Source: Aphrophora alni (taxonomy: Eukaryota; Arthropoda; Insecta; Hemiptera; Aphrophoridae). Taken from it: DNA of 64,000 nt. Position 1 is the stretch's first letter; every line of letters starts with the position of its first letter. The notes under the pieces are model-generated. The model worked only from the letters and a program-made list of their open reading frames with translations, was not told the origin of the DNA and searched no databases. The stretch spans positions 76,987,718 through 77,051,717 of the forward strand of contig OY740765.1 of NCBI GenBank assembly GCA_963513935.1, read 5' to 3'. Positions 1 to 11,579 of the stretch are shown here, in pieces. Position numbers and translations under genes: made by a program.

Positions 1-570
1 TTCTCCGCAGCAAATGTCCGAAATATATTCAAAACATACTTTGCATTAAAATAAAGTAAAAACTGATCATTTGCAACACAAACTAAATATTACTGTATTT
101 ATGTAATGGTGTATACATATATATGGTGTATTATAATATATTAATATGTATAAGTAATAAATTTACTAAAAATAAAAACCTATGTGTGGTTTTGAGCATC
201 AATTATCCAGACCAATCCGTGACTAGGATCCTTTCTGCTTATCAATTTTTGTCAGCAAATAAATTATTTGACTTTTATGATGATCTCACGATTTATTTCC
301 GATTAATTTTTTTCTAGAAACTGTTCGGCGTAGGCCTATAAGTACGATAAATAAACAGTTATTTGAATAACCGATGCTTTAAATTAATAGTATTGAAAAA
401 CAATTGGTGTATGTACTCGTACTTACTATCACATTGTAAAATTTCCATAATTTCATTCCACAATTTTTTTACTACATGTATTCTTGCTGTATTCTTTACA
501 AGATATATCCCCACAGTGGTTTTTGTTTGTACACTTCGCTAATTAGTACGTCATTATCTGTAACCAATAT
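1..570. other. AT-rich sequence, no gene seen
   Basis: This stretch is AT-rich with only short chance reading frames. I see no protein similarity, splice-bounded exon or structured repeat in it. Confidence 0.6.
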
Positions 571-693
571 CTGTACGAAACAGTAACTATGTACGAAACA
601 ATAACTATGAACGAAACTGTAACTATGTACTGAACAGTAACTATGTACGAAACAGTAACTATGTACGAAACAGTAACTATGTACGAAACAGTA
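571..693. repeat. 18-bp minisatellite, about 7 copies
   Basis: The unit GTACGAAACAGTAACTAT is repeated head to tail with a few substitutions. Because 18 is a multiple of three, the minus strand stays open through the array and gives a false 6-residue periodic peptide (HSYCFV-like). I read this as a repeat, not a gene. Confidence 0.9.
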
Positions 694-899
694 AAAACAA
701 AATTGCAGAAGCGAATTGTCCTCCTGTACACGTGAGGATGGAATGAATTGTTTTGTTTCACCCGCTCCTCGCACCAACACGTTCGTACACGCGCGTGTAA
801 TAAAATATGATTCATAACAACCTTCCTCCTTGTTAATGCATTTAAAAAGCTTCTCGTACACCTTACCCTCCTTATATTCGCTTTAAATGTAACCGCACT

Positions 900-1100
900 C
901 TCACGCTGCGGACGTGTTTGTGACACAAAGGAGGTAAGTTTAGGGCCTTATTTAAAAGTAATTTTTTTCTTTTCAAAGACAGTGTCCTTGGTTGACAACT
1001 TCCAAATTGACACGTTTGGTGAGAATTAGTTTTGGTTCGTTTTTATTTACTTTTGGGGATGGGTGAGTGAGAGAGTTTGTGCACCATTTAATTTTAAATC
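900..1100 (-). repeat. Dispersed repeat copy (minus orientation)
   Basis: The reverse complement resembles two direct copies at about 12829-12990 and 13446-13640. Shared features are a GCACAAAC block, a CTCACTCACCCATC block, a following block ending AAAAACG, and a downstream AAATAAGGCC-like block. Copies are diverged and the element ends are unclear. Confidence 0.6.
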
Positions 1101-1161
1101 ATTAAGCCCTTTGTAACACTGTTAATAATTAATGATCCACCGTACCCTACACACAGTCAAG

Positions 1162-1740
1162 GACCATTGTATTAAGATGCTATTTTGATAAATATGTATA
1201 TTTTATTATTTTCGTGTTATTGAAACATTGTTATTATCATGGTTTATAATAATTAGTCTACTTGATATTATCTGCATGCATTCTGTTACAGTATAATCAA
1301 TATTTACGCTCCTAATTAGCAAATTAAGGTCGATACAACAATATTTATATCAAAATACATCCTTCACTGAACACTGTATTAGTCTCTGCGTCGACAAACT
1401 ATAATGTATCATTAAATGCCATTTTTTCCAGATGCTATTGTACTGAACTTGCTATATCAATGAATGGGAATAGACTGAACCTACCATCGTACAGGCTTAA
1501 ATGAAGTAATCACATGTTGCCGCACTAAATTCAAATTGATTTTCTGTTAAATTTCTTGCTGAAAATGAACTCAACTCCAGCCTCCTTTCTGCCACCAGTA
1601 AACGCCTTACGCAATAATAAAATTTCTTCAAAAAACAATTTTCATCATTGTAGCGACTTAAAATCAATGTATGGCGTACAAACTTCCTCTCACACATCCG
1701 TAGTAGTTCTGTGAATAATGTACGCCTTGGATACATTCAA
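1162..1740. repeat. Left non-satellite arm of the foldback element
   Basis: This arm aligns in inverse orientation with 6904-7450. Shared blocks include the stretch around AATGCCATTTTTTCC, the block near TGTACTGAACTTGC, and the stretch around ATGAACTCAACTCC. The arms differ by substitutions and small gaps, so they are not freshly copied. Reading frames inside it are not supported as genes. Confidence 0.75.
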
Positions 1741-1745
1741 TGAAT

Positions 1746-3990
1746 CGTCTTGTAAACCCAGAGTGAGTACTGCCGTTCGTGTAAATCCAAAATGACTACT
1801 GAAGTTCTTATCAACCATAGGTGTCTACTGCTGTTCATGTAAACCCAAAGTGACTACTGTTGTTCTTACCACCATAAAATGACTACTGCTATTCTTGAAA
1901 ACCTAAAGCGACTACTGGCGTTCTAGTAAACGCAAAGCGAATAATCCGGTTCTTGGAACTTTAAAGTGACTACTGCCGATCTTGTAAACTCAAAGTGACT
2001 ACTGCCGTTCTTGTCAACCCTTAGTGACTATTGCCGTTCTTGAGAACCCAATAGTAACTACTGCAGTTCTTGTCAACCCTAAGTGATCACTGCTGATCTT
2101 GTAAACCCAAATGAATACTACCGTTCTTGTCAACACGAAGTGACTACTGCTGTTCTTGTAAAAACCAAAACAACTACTTCCGTTCTTGTAAACCAGAGGT
2201 TACTACTGCCGTTCTTGTAAATTCGAAGTGACTACTGACGTTCTTGTAAACCCAAAATGACAACTGCTGTTCTTGTAAACCCAAAGTGACTACTGTTGTT
2301 CATGTCACCCCCAAAATGACTACTGCCGTTCTTGTAAACCTAAAGCGACTACTGGCGTTCTAGTACACTCAAAGCGAATAATCCGGTTGTTGTAACTTCA
2401 AAGTGACTACTGCCGATCTTGTAAACTCAAAGTGAATACTACCGTTCTTGTCAACCCTTAGTGACTATTGCCGTTCTTGTGAACCTAAAGTGACTACTGC
2501 AGTTCTTATCAACCCTAAGTGATCACTGCTGTTCTTGTAAACCTATAGCGACTACTATCGTTCTAGTAATCGCAAAGCGAATACTACCGTTGTTGTAACT
2601 TCAAAGTGACTACTGCCGTTCTTGTCAACCCTTAGTGAGTATTGCCGTTCTTGAGAACCCAAAAGTAACTACTGCAGTTCTTGTCAACCCTAAGTGATCA
2701 CTGCTGTTCTTGTAAACCTAAAGCGACTACTACCAATCTTGTAAACCCAAATAAATATTACCGTTCTTGTCAACACTAAATGACTACTGCTGTTCTTGTA
2801 AAAACCAAAACAACTACTGCCGTTCTTGTAAACCAGAAGTGACTACTGCTGTTCTTGTAAATTCGAAGTGACTACTGACGTTCTTGTCAAACCTAAGTGA
2901 CTACTGCTGTTCTTGCAAACCCAAAACGACTACTGCCGTTCTTGTAAACCCAAAGTGACTACTGCAGTTCTTGTCAACCCTAAGTGATCACTGCTGTTCT
3001 TGTCAACCTAAAGCGACTACTGGCGTTCTAGTTAACGCAAAGCAAATATTACCGTTGTTGTAACTTCAAAGTAACTACTGCCGTTCTTGTCAACCCTTAG
3101 TGACTATTGCCGTTCATTAGAACCCAAAAGTAACTACTGCAGTTCTTGTCAACCCTAAGTGATCACTGCTGTTCTTGTAAACCCAAAGCGACTACTACCG
3201 ATCTTGTAAACCCAAATGAATACTACCTTTCTTGTCAACACGAAGTGTCTACTGCTGTTCTTGTATAAACCAAAAGAACTACTTCCGTTCTTGTAAACCA
3301 GAAGTGACTACTGCCGTTCTTGTAAATTCGAAGTGATAACTGACGTTCTTGTAATCCGAAAATGACAACTGCCGTTCTTGTATACCAGAAGTGTCAACTG
3401 CCGTTCTGTTAAACCAGAATTGACTACTGCTATTCTTGTAAACCCATAGTGCCACCAGTTGTTCTTGTCACCTCAAAATGACTACTGCCGTTCTTGTAAA
3501 CCCAAAGTGACTACTGCAGTTCTTGTCAACCCTATGTGATCACTGCTTGTCTTGTAAACCTAAAGCGACTACTGGCGTTCTAGTAAACGCAAAGCAAATA
3601 TTACCGTTCTTGTAACTTCAAAGTGACTACTGCTGTTCTTGTATAAACCAAAACAACTACTTCCGTTCTTGTAAACCAGAAGTGACTACTGCCGTTCTTG
3701 TAAATTCGAAGTGACAACTGCAGTTAATTTCAACCCTGAGTGATCACTGCTGGTCTTGTAAACCTAAAGCGACTACTGGCGTTCTAGTAAACGCAAAGCA
3801 AATATTACCGTTCTTGTAACTACAAAGTGACTACTTCTGTTCTTGTAAAAACCAAAACAACTACTGCCGTTCTTGTAAACCAGAAGTGACTACTGCTGAT
3901 TTTGTAAACCTAAATGACTACTGCCGTTCTTTCAAACCTAAGTGACTACCCCCGTTCTTGTCAACCCTAAGCTACTACTGCTGTTCTTGT
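1746..3990. repeat. 29-bp minisatellite, left array (about 75 copies)
   Basis: The unit is approximately GTGACTACTGCCGTTCTTG followed by TAAACCCAAA. Variants (CAACCCTAA, AACCAGAA, AATTCGAA linkers; GTGATCACTG) recur in similar order, suggesting higher-order duplication of multi-unit blocks. It is the inverted partner of the array at 4077-6903. Confidence 0.92.
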
Positions 3991-4055
3991 AGTTCTTTTG
4001 TTATTTCTCCCTGTGAGTGGCGTCCTTATTCACAGTAACTGTGTTATTATTTACT
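3991..4055. repeat. 65-bp core block, left copy of a perfect inverted pair
   Basis: This non-satellite block (beginning AGTTCTTTTGTTATTTCTCC) is the exact reverse complement of 4701-4765. The match continues through at least 50 bases of satellite on the outer side. It contains the odd palindrome CACAGTAACTGTG. Confidence 0.9.
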
Positions 4056-4700
4056 GGACTTTTTAGTCTATAAATGGTTTACAAGAACGGCAGTAGTCAC
4101 TTCTGGTTTACAAGAACGGCAGTAGACACTTCTGGTCCACAAGAATGGTAGTAGTCACTTCGAATTTACAAGAACGGCATTAGTCACTTCTGGTTTACAA
4201 GAACGGCAGTAGACACTTCTAGTTTACAAGAACGGCAATTTTCACTTCTGGTTTACAAGAACGGCAGTAGTCCCTTCTGGTTTACAAGAACGGCAGTAGA
4301 CACTTCTGGTTTACAAGAACGGCAGTAGTCACTTCTGGTTTATAAGAACGGCAGTAGACACTTCTAGTTTACAAGAACGACAGTAGTCAATTCTGGTTTA
4401 CAAGAATCGCAGTAGTCACTTCTGGTTTACAAGAATGGCAGTAGTCACTTCGTGTTCAAACGAACGGCAGTTATCACTTCAGGTTTACATGAACAGCAGT
4501 AATGATTTTGGATTTGCAAGAACGGCAGTAGTCTTTTCGGGTTTACAAGAGCGGCAGTATTCATATAGGATTATCAAAAACGGCAGAAGTCACTTCGGGT
4601 TTACAAGAACGGCAGTAGTCACTTCGGGTTTACAAGAACGACAGTAGTCACTTAAGATTGACAAGAACGACAGTAGTCACTTCTGGTGTACAAGATAGGC

Positions 4701-4765
4701 AGTAAATAATAACACAGTTACTGTGAATAAGGACGCCACTCACAGGGAGAAATAACAAAAGAACT
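4701..4765. repeat. 65-bp core block, right copy of the inverted pair
   Basis: Exact reverse complement of 3991-4055, embedded in the right satellite array. It marks the inner end of the long palindrome's paired arms. Confidence 0.9.
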
Positions 4766-5389
4766 ACAAGAACAGCAGTAGTAGCTTAGGGTTGACAAGA
4801 ACGGGGGTAGTCACTTCGGGTTTACAAGAACGACAGTAGTCACTTAAGATTGACAAGAACGACAGTAGTCACTTCTGGTGTACAAGATAGGCAGTATTCA
4901 TTTCGAGTTTACAAGAACGGCAGTAGTCATTTCTGGTTTACAAGAACGACAGTAGTCACTTCGAATTTATGAGAACGACACTATTCACTTCTGGTTTACA
5001 AGAAGGCAGTAGTCACTTCTGGTTTACAAGAACGGCAGTAGTCTTTTCGGGTTTACAACAGCGGCAGTATTCATATAGGATTTTCAATAACGGCAGAAGT
5101 CACTTCGGGTTTACAAGAACGACAGTAGTCACTTCAGATTGACAAGAACGACAGTAGTCACTTCTGGTTTACAAGAACGGCAGTAGTCATTTCTGGTTTA
5201 CAAGAACGGCAGTAGTCACTTCGAATTTATAAGAACGACAGTATTCACTTCTGGTTTGCAAGAAGGCAGTAGTCACTTCTGGTTTACAAGAACGGCAGTA
5301 GTCTTTTCGGGTTTACAACAGCGGCAGTATTCATATAGGATTTTCAATAACGGCAGAAGTCACTTCGGGTTTACAAGAACGACAGTAGT

Positions 5390-5655
5390 AGAAAAACGTT
5401 TCCGGCGTTCTCTGATATCAAATGCCGCACAGAGTCTGATATCCGGCAAGACTAGAAGACGATACCTGCAAGACTTGCAAGAGTCTCGCGAGACTTGCGA
5501 GACTTATGATGCAAGAGTCTTGGTCTTGCACACTCCGGTCTTGGTCTTGGTCTTGCATTCGAAAGGCGGTCTTGGTCTTGGTCTTGGTCTCGTATATTAT
5601 GCAAGACCAAGACCAAGACTGCAAGACCAAGACTCCTTTTGCTCATCACTACAAG
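5390..5655. repeat. GC-richer low-complexity patch (GGTCTT / AAGACC repeats) inside the satellite
   Basis: The 29-bp periodicity stops and is replaced by runs of GGTCTTGGTCTT that are later complemented by AAGACCAAGACC, so the patch can fold on itself. Its first part holds CTGATATC twice and CTTGCGAGACTTGCGAGACT-like repeats. Satellite units resume on the far side. It looks like an insertion or an independently expanded hexamer array; no target-site duplication is certain. Confidence 0.7.
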
Positions 5656-6903
5656 AACGGCAGTAGTCACTTCGAATTTATAGGAAAGGCAGTAGTGTTT
5701 TCTGGTTTACAAGAACGGCAGTAGTCACTTCAGATTGACAAGAACGGCAGCAGTCATAAAGGATATAGGAACGGAAGATGTCACTTCGGGTTTATATGAA
5801 CGGCAGTAGTCACTTCTGGTTTACAAGAACGGCAATAGTCAATTTTGGTTTACAAGAACGGCAGTTGTCATTTCGGGTTTATAAGAACGGCAGTAGTCAC
5901 TTCGAATTTATAAGAACGGCAGTAGTCACTTCAGATTGACAAGAACAGCAGTAGTCATATAGGATTTGAATGAACGGCAGATGTCACATCGGGTTTATAT
6001 GAACGGCAGAAGTCACTTCGGGTTTACAAGAACGACAGTAGTGACTTCAGATTGACAAGAACGACTATAGTCACTTCTAGTTTACAAGAACGGCAGTAGT
6101 CATTTCGAGTTTACAAGAACGGCAGTAGTCGTTTCTGGTTTACAAGAACGCCAGTAGTCATTTCGAATTTATAGGAAAGGCAGTAGTCTTTTCTAGTTTA
6201 CAAGAACGGCGGTAGTCACTTCAGATTGACAAGAACGGCAGCAGTCATAAAGGATTTGAAGGAACGGCAGATGTCACTTCGGGTTTATATGAACGGCAGT
6301 AGTCACTTCTGGTTTACAAGAACGGCTGATGTCACTTCGGGTTTATATGAACAGCAGTAGTCACTTCTGGTTTACAAGAACGGCAATAGTCAATTTTGGT
6401 TTACAAGAACGGCAGTTGTCATTTCGGGTTTACAAGAACAGCAGTAGTCACTTCGAATTTACAAGAACGGCAGTAGTCACTTCGAATTTACAAGAACGGC
6501 AGTAGTCATTTCTGGTTTACAAGAACGGTAGTAGTCACTCCAGATTGACAAGAAGGGCAGTAGTCACTTCGAATTTACAAGAACGGCAGTAGTCACTTCT
6601 GGTTTACAAGAACGGCAGTAGTCATTTCTGGTTTACAAGAACGGCAGTAGTCACTTCGAATTTACAAGAACGGCAGTAGTCATTTCTGGTTTACAAGAAC
6701 GGTAGTAGTCACTCCAGATTGACAAGAAGGGCAGTAGTCACTTCGAATTTACAAGAACGGCAGTAGTCACATCAGATTGACAAGAACGGTAGTAGTCATA
6801 TAGGATTTGAATGAACGGCATATGTCACTTCAGGTTTATTGAAAGGCAGATGTCACGTGGGGTCTATATGAACGGCAGTTGTCATTTCAGGTTTACAAAA
6901 CGA

Positions 6904-7450
6904 TATATTGATTTTAATATATCGAAGGAGTACATTGGATGTGTGAGGGGAAGTTTGTATGTTGTATATTGATTTTGAAGTCGCGAGAATGAATTAAAAT
7001 GTGTTTTCTGGAGAAATTTTATTAACGCGTAAGGAGTTCACAGGTGGCGGGGAAGAGAGGAGTTGAGTTCATTTTCAGCAGGAAATTTAACAGGAAATCA
7101 ATTTGGATTTAGTGCGGTAACACGGGATTATTTCATTTAAGCCTGTACGATGGTAGACTATAACTAAATCAGTCCATTCTTTGATATAAAGCAAGTTCAG
7201 TACAATAGCATGTGGAAAAAATGGCATTTAATAAATACACCATGTGAGTTTGTAGACGCAGAGACTAATACAGAGTGTTCAGTGAAGTATGTTTTTTTGA
7301 TGTAAATATTATTGTATTGTATAGACTTTACTTTGCAAATTATGAGTGTAAATGTTGAATGTATTGTAATAGAATTCATCCGGATAATATCATGTAATTA
7401 AAATACAATAAACTTTTTGTTTAAAAAAGACACATCTTAATACAATGGTC
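6904..7450. repeat. Right non-satellite arm of the foldback element
   Basis: Inverted counterpart of 1162-1740, ending with CATCTTAATACAATGGTC, the complement of the left terminal block. Small insertions and deletions distinguish the arms. Confidence 0.75.
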
Positions 7451-8640
7451 TCCTGAAAATCTGTATGTTTGAGGAGCAATAGTGTATAATATTGACGCAA
7501 AGTGTGTAAGTGAGGTAAAATATAAATTACAGCAAAACACATAAATTAATTAATTTTATTGTCAGTTTATAATTTAAATTTATTATGTTTTACAAATACA
7601 AATATTCACTGAAAATACAATTAAAATTTTTTATTCCAACACCAAATACCATCTATAGCATCATGAGCATCTCAGAAATTATTCAGTCCGATTCCAATCT
7701 CTCCCAATCATATAATTTTTAATTTTTTCCATATTGATTTGGTCGATTTTAAAATGTTTCAATTTAACTTCTTTTACCAACAGGCATCTAGCAACGATGT
7801 TAATCCTCTTCACAAAGGACTTTTTCTTTCTTTTTTTTTCACCCAAAGTTTAAAATTCAAATTAACCATTTCCGTCCTGCATTTAATAATTAATTTCATA
7901 ACCCATGTCTGTCTTCAATATAAATTTTGTCACCAAATTGTAATTGTAGTGATCTGTAAATATTATAAAAACAACCCGTCAACGCCGTTATCAAACAATT
8001 CGACCGATGCTTATCTTTTACTGTTCTGAGTAAAGGATACCTGACCTTGACAATTGTTATATGTTCCATGATACAAGTCTACTGATGTATTATATTTGTA
8101 AAACAATAACTGCCACACCTTTTACCAAAATATTTTTTCCTTTATCGTGTGTTTTACCAATGTACTTGGAAGACGATCGTTTGATATAATCATAATTTTA
8201 GAAATATATTTTTAAAACAAACGGGTGTTCCTAACCTGTTCAGCTTGACGTGCCGAGCGGTAAACAATAGCTTTCTTTTATGCAATAACGCCAAAGTCGC
8301 ATACTACCATTTAGACCTGCGAGTCCCGTAGCACATGATAGACTTTAGCATTGTCTTATAGCATGTCTTTGCAGACTAGAGACACACATGTTTATTATTA
8401 ATAATCCGTTGCTAAACATTATCCATGGAAGTTTAGGCATATAATAATTCCCGTTTTAACTGAGTACTAGGACCATCAGAGTTTATTTTTCAAAATCTTT
8501 CTTCCCTATCTAAAAACAATTGCTTTTGATTTATTAAGGTTAACAATTTAACCAAGGTTTGAAGTATTCAAGCAATTTATTTATCATGACCCGACGTAGA
8601 AGCCGGAAGTGGAGTATTATTCGTAGGGTATATAAACGTA
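7451..8640. other. No recognisable gene
   Basis: AT-rich sequence. A 96-codon frame on the + strand (7739-8029) has no recognisable domain and a composition expected by chance. I see no mobile-element termini. Confidence 0.5.
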
Positions 8641-8651
8641 AACGCACTAGG

Positions 8652-9200
8652 CTACGTGTTACCGAAAGAGAATCCACCACTTAAGACCGCATATAGATCT
8701 TTAAGAATACAATCAACATTGAATTTAGAAGACAACCTTGCATTTGTCGCAAAAAATTCTAATACGCCACCGTTACACCGTTCTCCGGGTGTGGTACCGC
8801 TGTATAAATTATTCAAAATGGATAAAAATTTGACGGAATTTCTCATACAAAACAGTTTAAACCGAACAACATTCTTGTCAAGTGTATCAAAAAGAGGTTT
8901 AAAATCGAGAAACAATATCATTTCCTTTCTTTATGGATAATCTTAAATTAACCATACGCATAAAGATTAAAAATATTATGTACCGCCGAGTAGCCATTGT
9001 AGAATCCAATCTGTCGTTCGGTAATAATATTATGTTGGAGTTTTCTCGTGTAGCCTAAGTCTGCTAAATAAAATGGCTTTGAATATTTTGACTGTACATT
9101 CAATCAATGATAAACCCTTGTAATTCTCTACATTAGTCGCCTTCTTTTTATGAAAGAAAAAAATTATTACTTTTCCGAAAGTTACCGGTAGCCTACATAT
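8652..9200 (-). pseudogene. Decayed LINE reverse transcriptase fragment
   Basis: Read on the minus strand from about 9190 down, translation gives ATNVENYKGLSLIECTVKIF, matching the ENYRGISLL...YKIF block of non-LTR reverse transcriptases. After stops and frame changes it reaches MILFLDFKPLFDTLD, the motif A region (FLDFKKAFDTVDH in intact elements). This is followed by a KFLSILNNLYSGTTPGERCN stretch equivalent to the ILKNLY...RCNG block. The catalytic YADD region is not reached. Several stops show it is dead. The lineage is probably one that encodes a LINE endonuclease-type pol, but the clade cannot be fixed. Confidence 0.8.
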
Positions 9201-9544
9201 TCTCTATGGTGGGTTGAGTTGCTTTGTTATATTCGACAAATTTTAACACATTTTTCATTCCTAGAATGGTGTTGTTAATATACGGCTATACGTAAAATAA
9301 CCTATCCGACACCAGGGCTGCCCCAATAGACTTTTAAAATAACTCACCCACTCGGTCACACTTACGTTTACTCTTGTATATATTTATTGTCCACCCTTAA
9401 CAATATTTCACTCCCGCCCAGAAGCTCTTACTATCTTGAGCACGCAAAATGTTATTTGTAATCTGCTTGTTAAAGCTTTCACATTTAAAATAGTAGCCTA
9501 TATCAATTTATAATATTAGTTTGTTGTGTTTAATATAATAGACA

Positions 9545-9841
9545 TTGATTTTCTATAAATATTTAGTAAATCGCTTACCTTTTGTTAAACAATTGGATAT
9601 TTTTAATTCCTATGATCTATCTACAATATTCTATATTGTGGAGCCCAAGATGGAGGATCAAGAATGTTTAAGATGGTGCAAAAAGTTGAACGATTATTCT
9701 CAAAAACAGATTGGTGCCATGCCAGATAATTTTCAAGATTATGGCCTATATTTTGAATCTAAAATATTTTCTGGTATTTTTGTATACGCTGAAATGAAAG
9801 TTAAATTTTGCAAAATGGTTCGTGATTTTAAATCAAAATAG
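9545..9841 (+). other. Unrecognised 98-codon reading frame
   Basis: An uninterrupted frame on the + strand with internal methionines. The central part is richer in acidic, lysine and glutamine residues than the surrounding AT-rich frames. I recognise no domain and see no splice or promoter evidence. It could be a fragment of a transposon protein or chance; coding status is weak. Confidence 0.2.
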
Positions 9842-10216
9842 ATATTCCAAACTACTGTTTCGAGAAATAATGGCAAATAAGATATTTTTGTACAGCGAGT
9901 GGGAGGCGCAGATTATGATAGTCCTATGACGAGTATTGTACTTGTCATTAAGACTAATGGAAAATTGAGTAGTTAAAAATTGCCTTGAAGTTAATTTCAG
10001 ACCGTAGCTATTAAACTGTGGTCGGTGCACATTATACAAAGAGTTAAATCCGGATCTGGATTTTAAGAAATGATGAAAGGGTGGTTTAACGTATCTTAAT
10101 TTTACAAGGCCAGAACTGTATCTAAACAAATAATCTTGTAGTTCTAAATAGTGTTTGCCTAGTAAATATAATTGTGGAAGAAGACGCTGTTCATTTCCTA
10201 GCTGTTTGTCCAACAC
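9833..10216 (-). pseudogene. Possible LINE C-terminal fragment
   Basis: The 127-codon minus-strand frame contains NDKYNTRHRT. This resembles the YNTRxRT motif found just before the conserved C-terminal tail of many non-LTR retrotransposon polymerases. It is then followed by SHSL rather than the usual HRL-rich segment. The rest of the frame is not recognisable. The motif match is short, so this is tentative. Confidence 0.35.
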
Positions 10217-10810
10217 TTTTTTTCCATATTGTCTAAAGACGAAAATCGCCTTATAAAAAAAGAAGAAAAGAAGATAAAATAAAGACTCCTAGCCCTCGAA
10301 TACTCAAATAGCGTCATGGACGGAAAATAATAAAAGTTGTTTAGGAGAAACCGGATAGGAAAGATGAAAGGGGGGTATCACAAGGTAACACAAAACTACA
10401 TGAAAAAGTTGTAGATCCAGCTAGGTTCACTCGGGATTACCCGACCTAAAGTGAGCACCTGAGGATTTGTCCAACAAAGAGTGGTTATGTAATAAAATAT
10501 CTAAGCAAGAGCAATTTAACTCACAAGCAATTTAAATGGCCATAATATGTGTTAAGATTGCAATTATAGTCACACAAATAAAATAAAGCTTTATTAGTCC
10601 CTCTATATGTATAGGTATAATTGTTGAGCTGTTCGTTTCAAATTAAACAACAATTACATTAAAACATAAATTTATAACCTAATTTTTTAGAGTAGGCTAC
10701 ATGTTAATTATCCTTTGTAGTTAAAATTTTTTATTTTATTTATTTTTTAACAGTAGAGCTAATAGTAACGAGTTTTGCGTGAGCCATTGTTTTTAATAAC
10801 GTTGTAGAAT
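10217..10810. other. No recognisable gene
   Basis: AT-rich spacer between decayed transposon pieces; no coding or structural signal seen. Confidence 0.5.
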
Positions 10811-10814
10811 TAAT

Positions 10815-11575
10815 TAAACAATTTCAGGTTGCCTATCCAGATGTTGATCCACTAACTATTCACTCAATAATTAAGTGAAAAGATTTGTTGTTGGAAACAG
10901 GAAGCGTAATGAAAAAGTACACTCGATGTCCCTGGAAGAGAAGAACTGGAATGCGCTTCATTACTCCGTTCTCCAAGTAAACTAAAATCACATAGAAAAG
11001 TAGAGCTTGAAACTGGAGTGCTCAAATCTTCAGTGCAGAGATTCGTAAAGAAAAACAAAATTGAACTTTACAAAAGCCACTTAGTTCATAACCTACTTTA
11101 AGATGATCCGGACAGAAGAGTGGATACCGGAGTTCCCGCATCACCGAGTTTCATGAGCCTGATTGGCATGCTCGTATTGTTTTCTCAGACGAGTCGACTT
11201 TCTACCGCAATGGTATAGTAAATAGACATAACTCTAATTATTACAACACCCAAAACCCTCACGTTGTTGTTAAGAAACTTCTTAAATCAAAATGAATTAC
11301 TGTCTGGGCGGCTGTGCCTGCTAATTGTGTGCTGTCTTATGACATTTCTGACAGCACCGTGACTGGAAATAGGTATGAACAAGTTTGAAATCAACAAGTA
11401 CTGCTCCATTTTACGGTTCCGGAAATGGGCCAAACTATTTTTCAACAAGATGGCGCTTCTCTCCACTCTAAAAATTCAGTAAAACAATTACTAAATAACA
11501 ATCTTCAAGGGAGTTGGATTGGTCGTGGAAGTTTTTTTTTTTTTAGATTGGCCACCCCGGTCTCCTGATTTAACA
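10815..11575 (+). pseudogene. Tc1/mariner-like transposase pseudogene, copy 1
   Basis: Conceptual translation in one broken frame gives an N-terminal helix-turn-helix remnant (FQVAYPDVDPLTIHSIIK, then LLLETGSVMKK). Catalytic DDE_3 landmarks follow: VFSDESTFYRNGIVNRHN near 11180-11235, TVWAAV, FQQDGASLHS near 11440, and SWIGRG leading into a WPPRSPDL-like motif near 11545-11565. The first two catalytic acidic positions (SDE, QQDGA) are still visible. In-frame stops and indels make it non-functional. The usual CDFFLWG block after the SPDLT motif is missing because the sequence switches into copy 2. Confidence 0.85.
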
Positions 11576-11579
11576 TAAG

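Larger units (their letters stand above)
4077..6903. repeat. 29-bp minisatellite, right array (inverted, about 95 copies)
   Basis: The same unit as the left array in reverse orientation (TTTACAAGAACGGCAGTAG then TCACTTCTGG), with linker variants TTCGAATT, TTCGGGTT and TCAGATTGA. Several 100-200-bp blocks are themselves duplicated, for example around 4960-5160 and 5205-5400. Open frames here are repeat artefacts. Confidence 0.92.
1162..7450. mobile_element. 6.3-kb foldback (long inverted repeat) element with satellite arms
   Basis: The outer arms match as inverted repeats. GACCATTGTATTAAGATG near 1162 is mirrored at 7433-7450. The arms continue through shared single-copy blocks, including TTAGTCTCTGCGTC (left) and its complement near 7255-7268. 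They then run through a 29-bp minisatellite that is in one orientation on the left and the opposite on the right. A perfectly mirrored inner block (about 3940-4055 and 4701-4816) brackets a 645-bp centre. No transposase is visible and no target-site duplication is clear. The architecture resembles Drosophila FB elements; the family assignment is inference. Confidence 0.75.

Noticed and set aside
496..926. Two overlapping minus-strand frames with repeated HSYCFV or TVSYIV peptides
   Set aside because: They arise from an 18-bp tandem repeat that stays open in every frame; there is no other coding evidence.
1746..3990. CRISPR-like array of regularly spaced repeats
   Set aside because: The period is 29 bp with no unique spacers, units are diverged, and the setting is a eukaryotic genome.
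4435..5724. Several 70-136 codon frames on both strands as genes
   Set aside because: They lie wholly within the 29-bp minisatellite and its hexamer patch; the peptides simply repeat the satellite unit.
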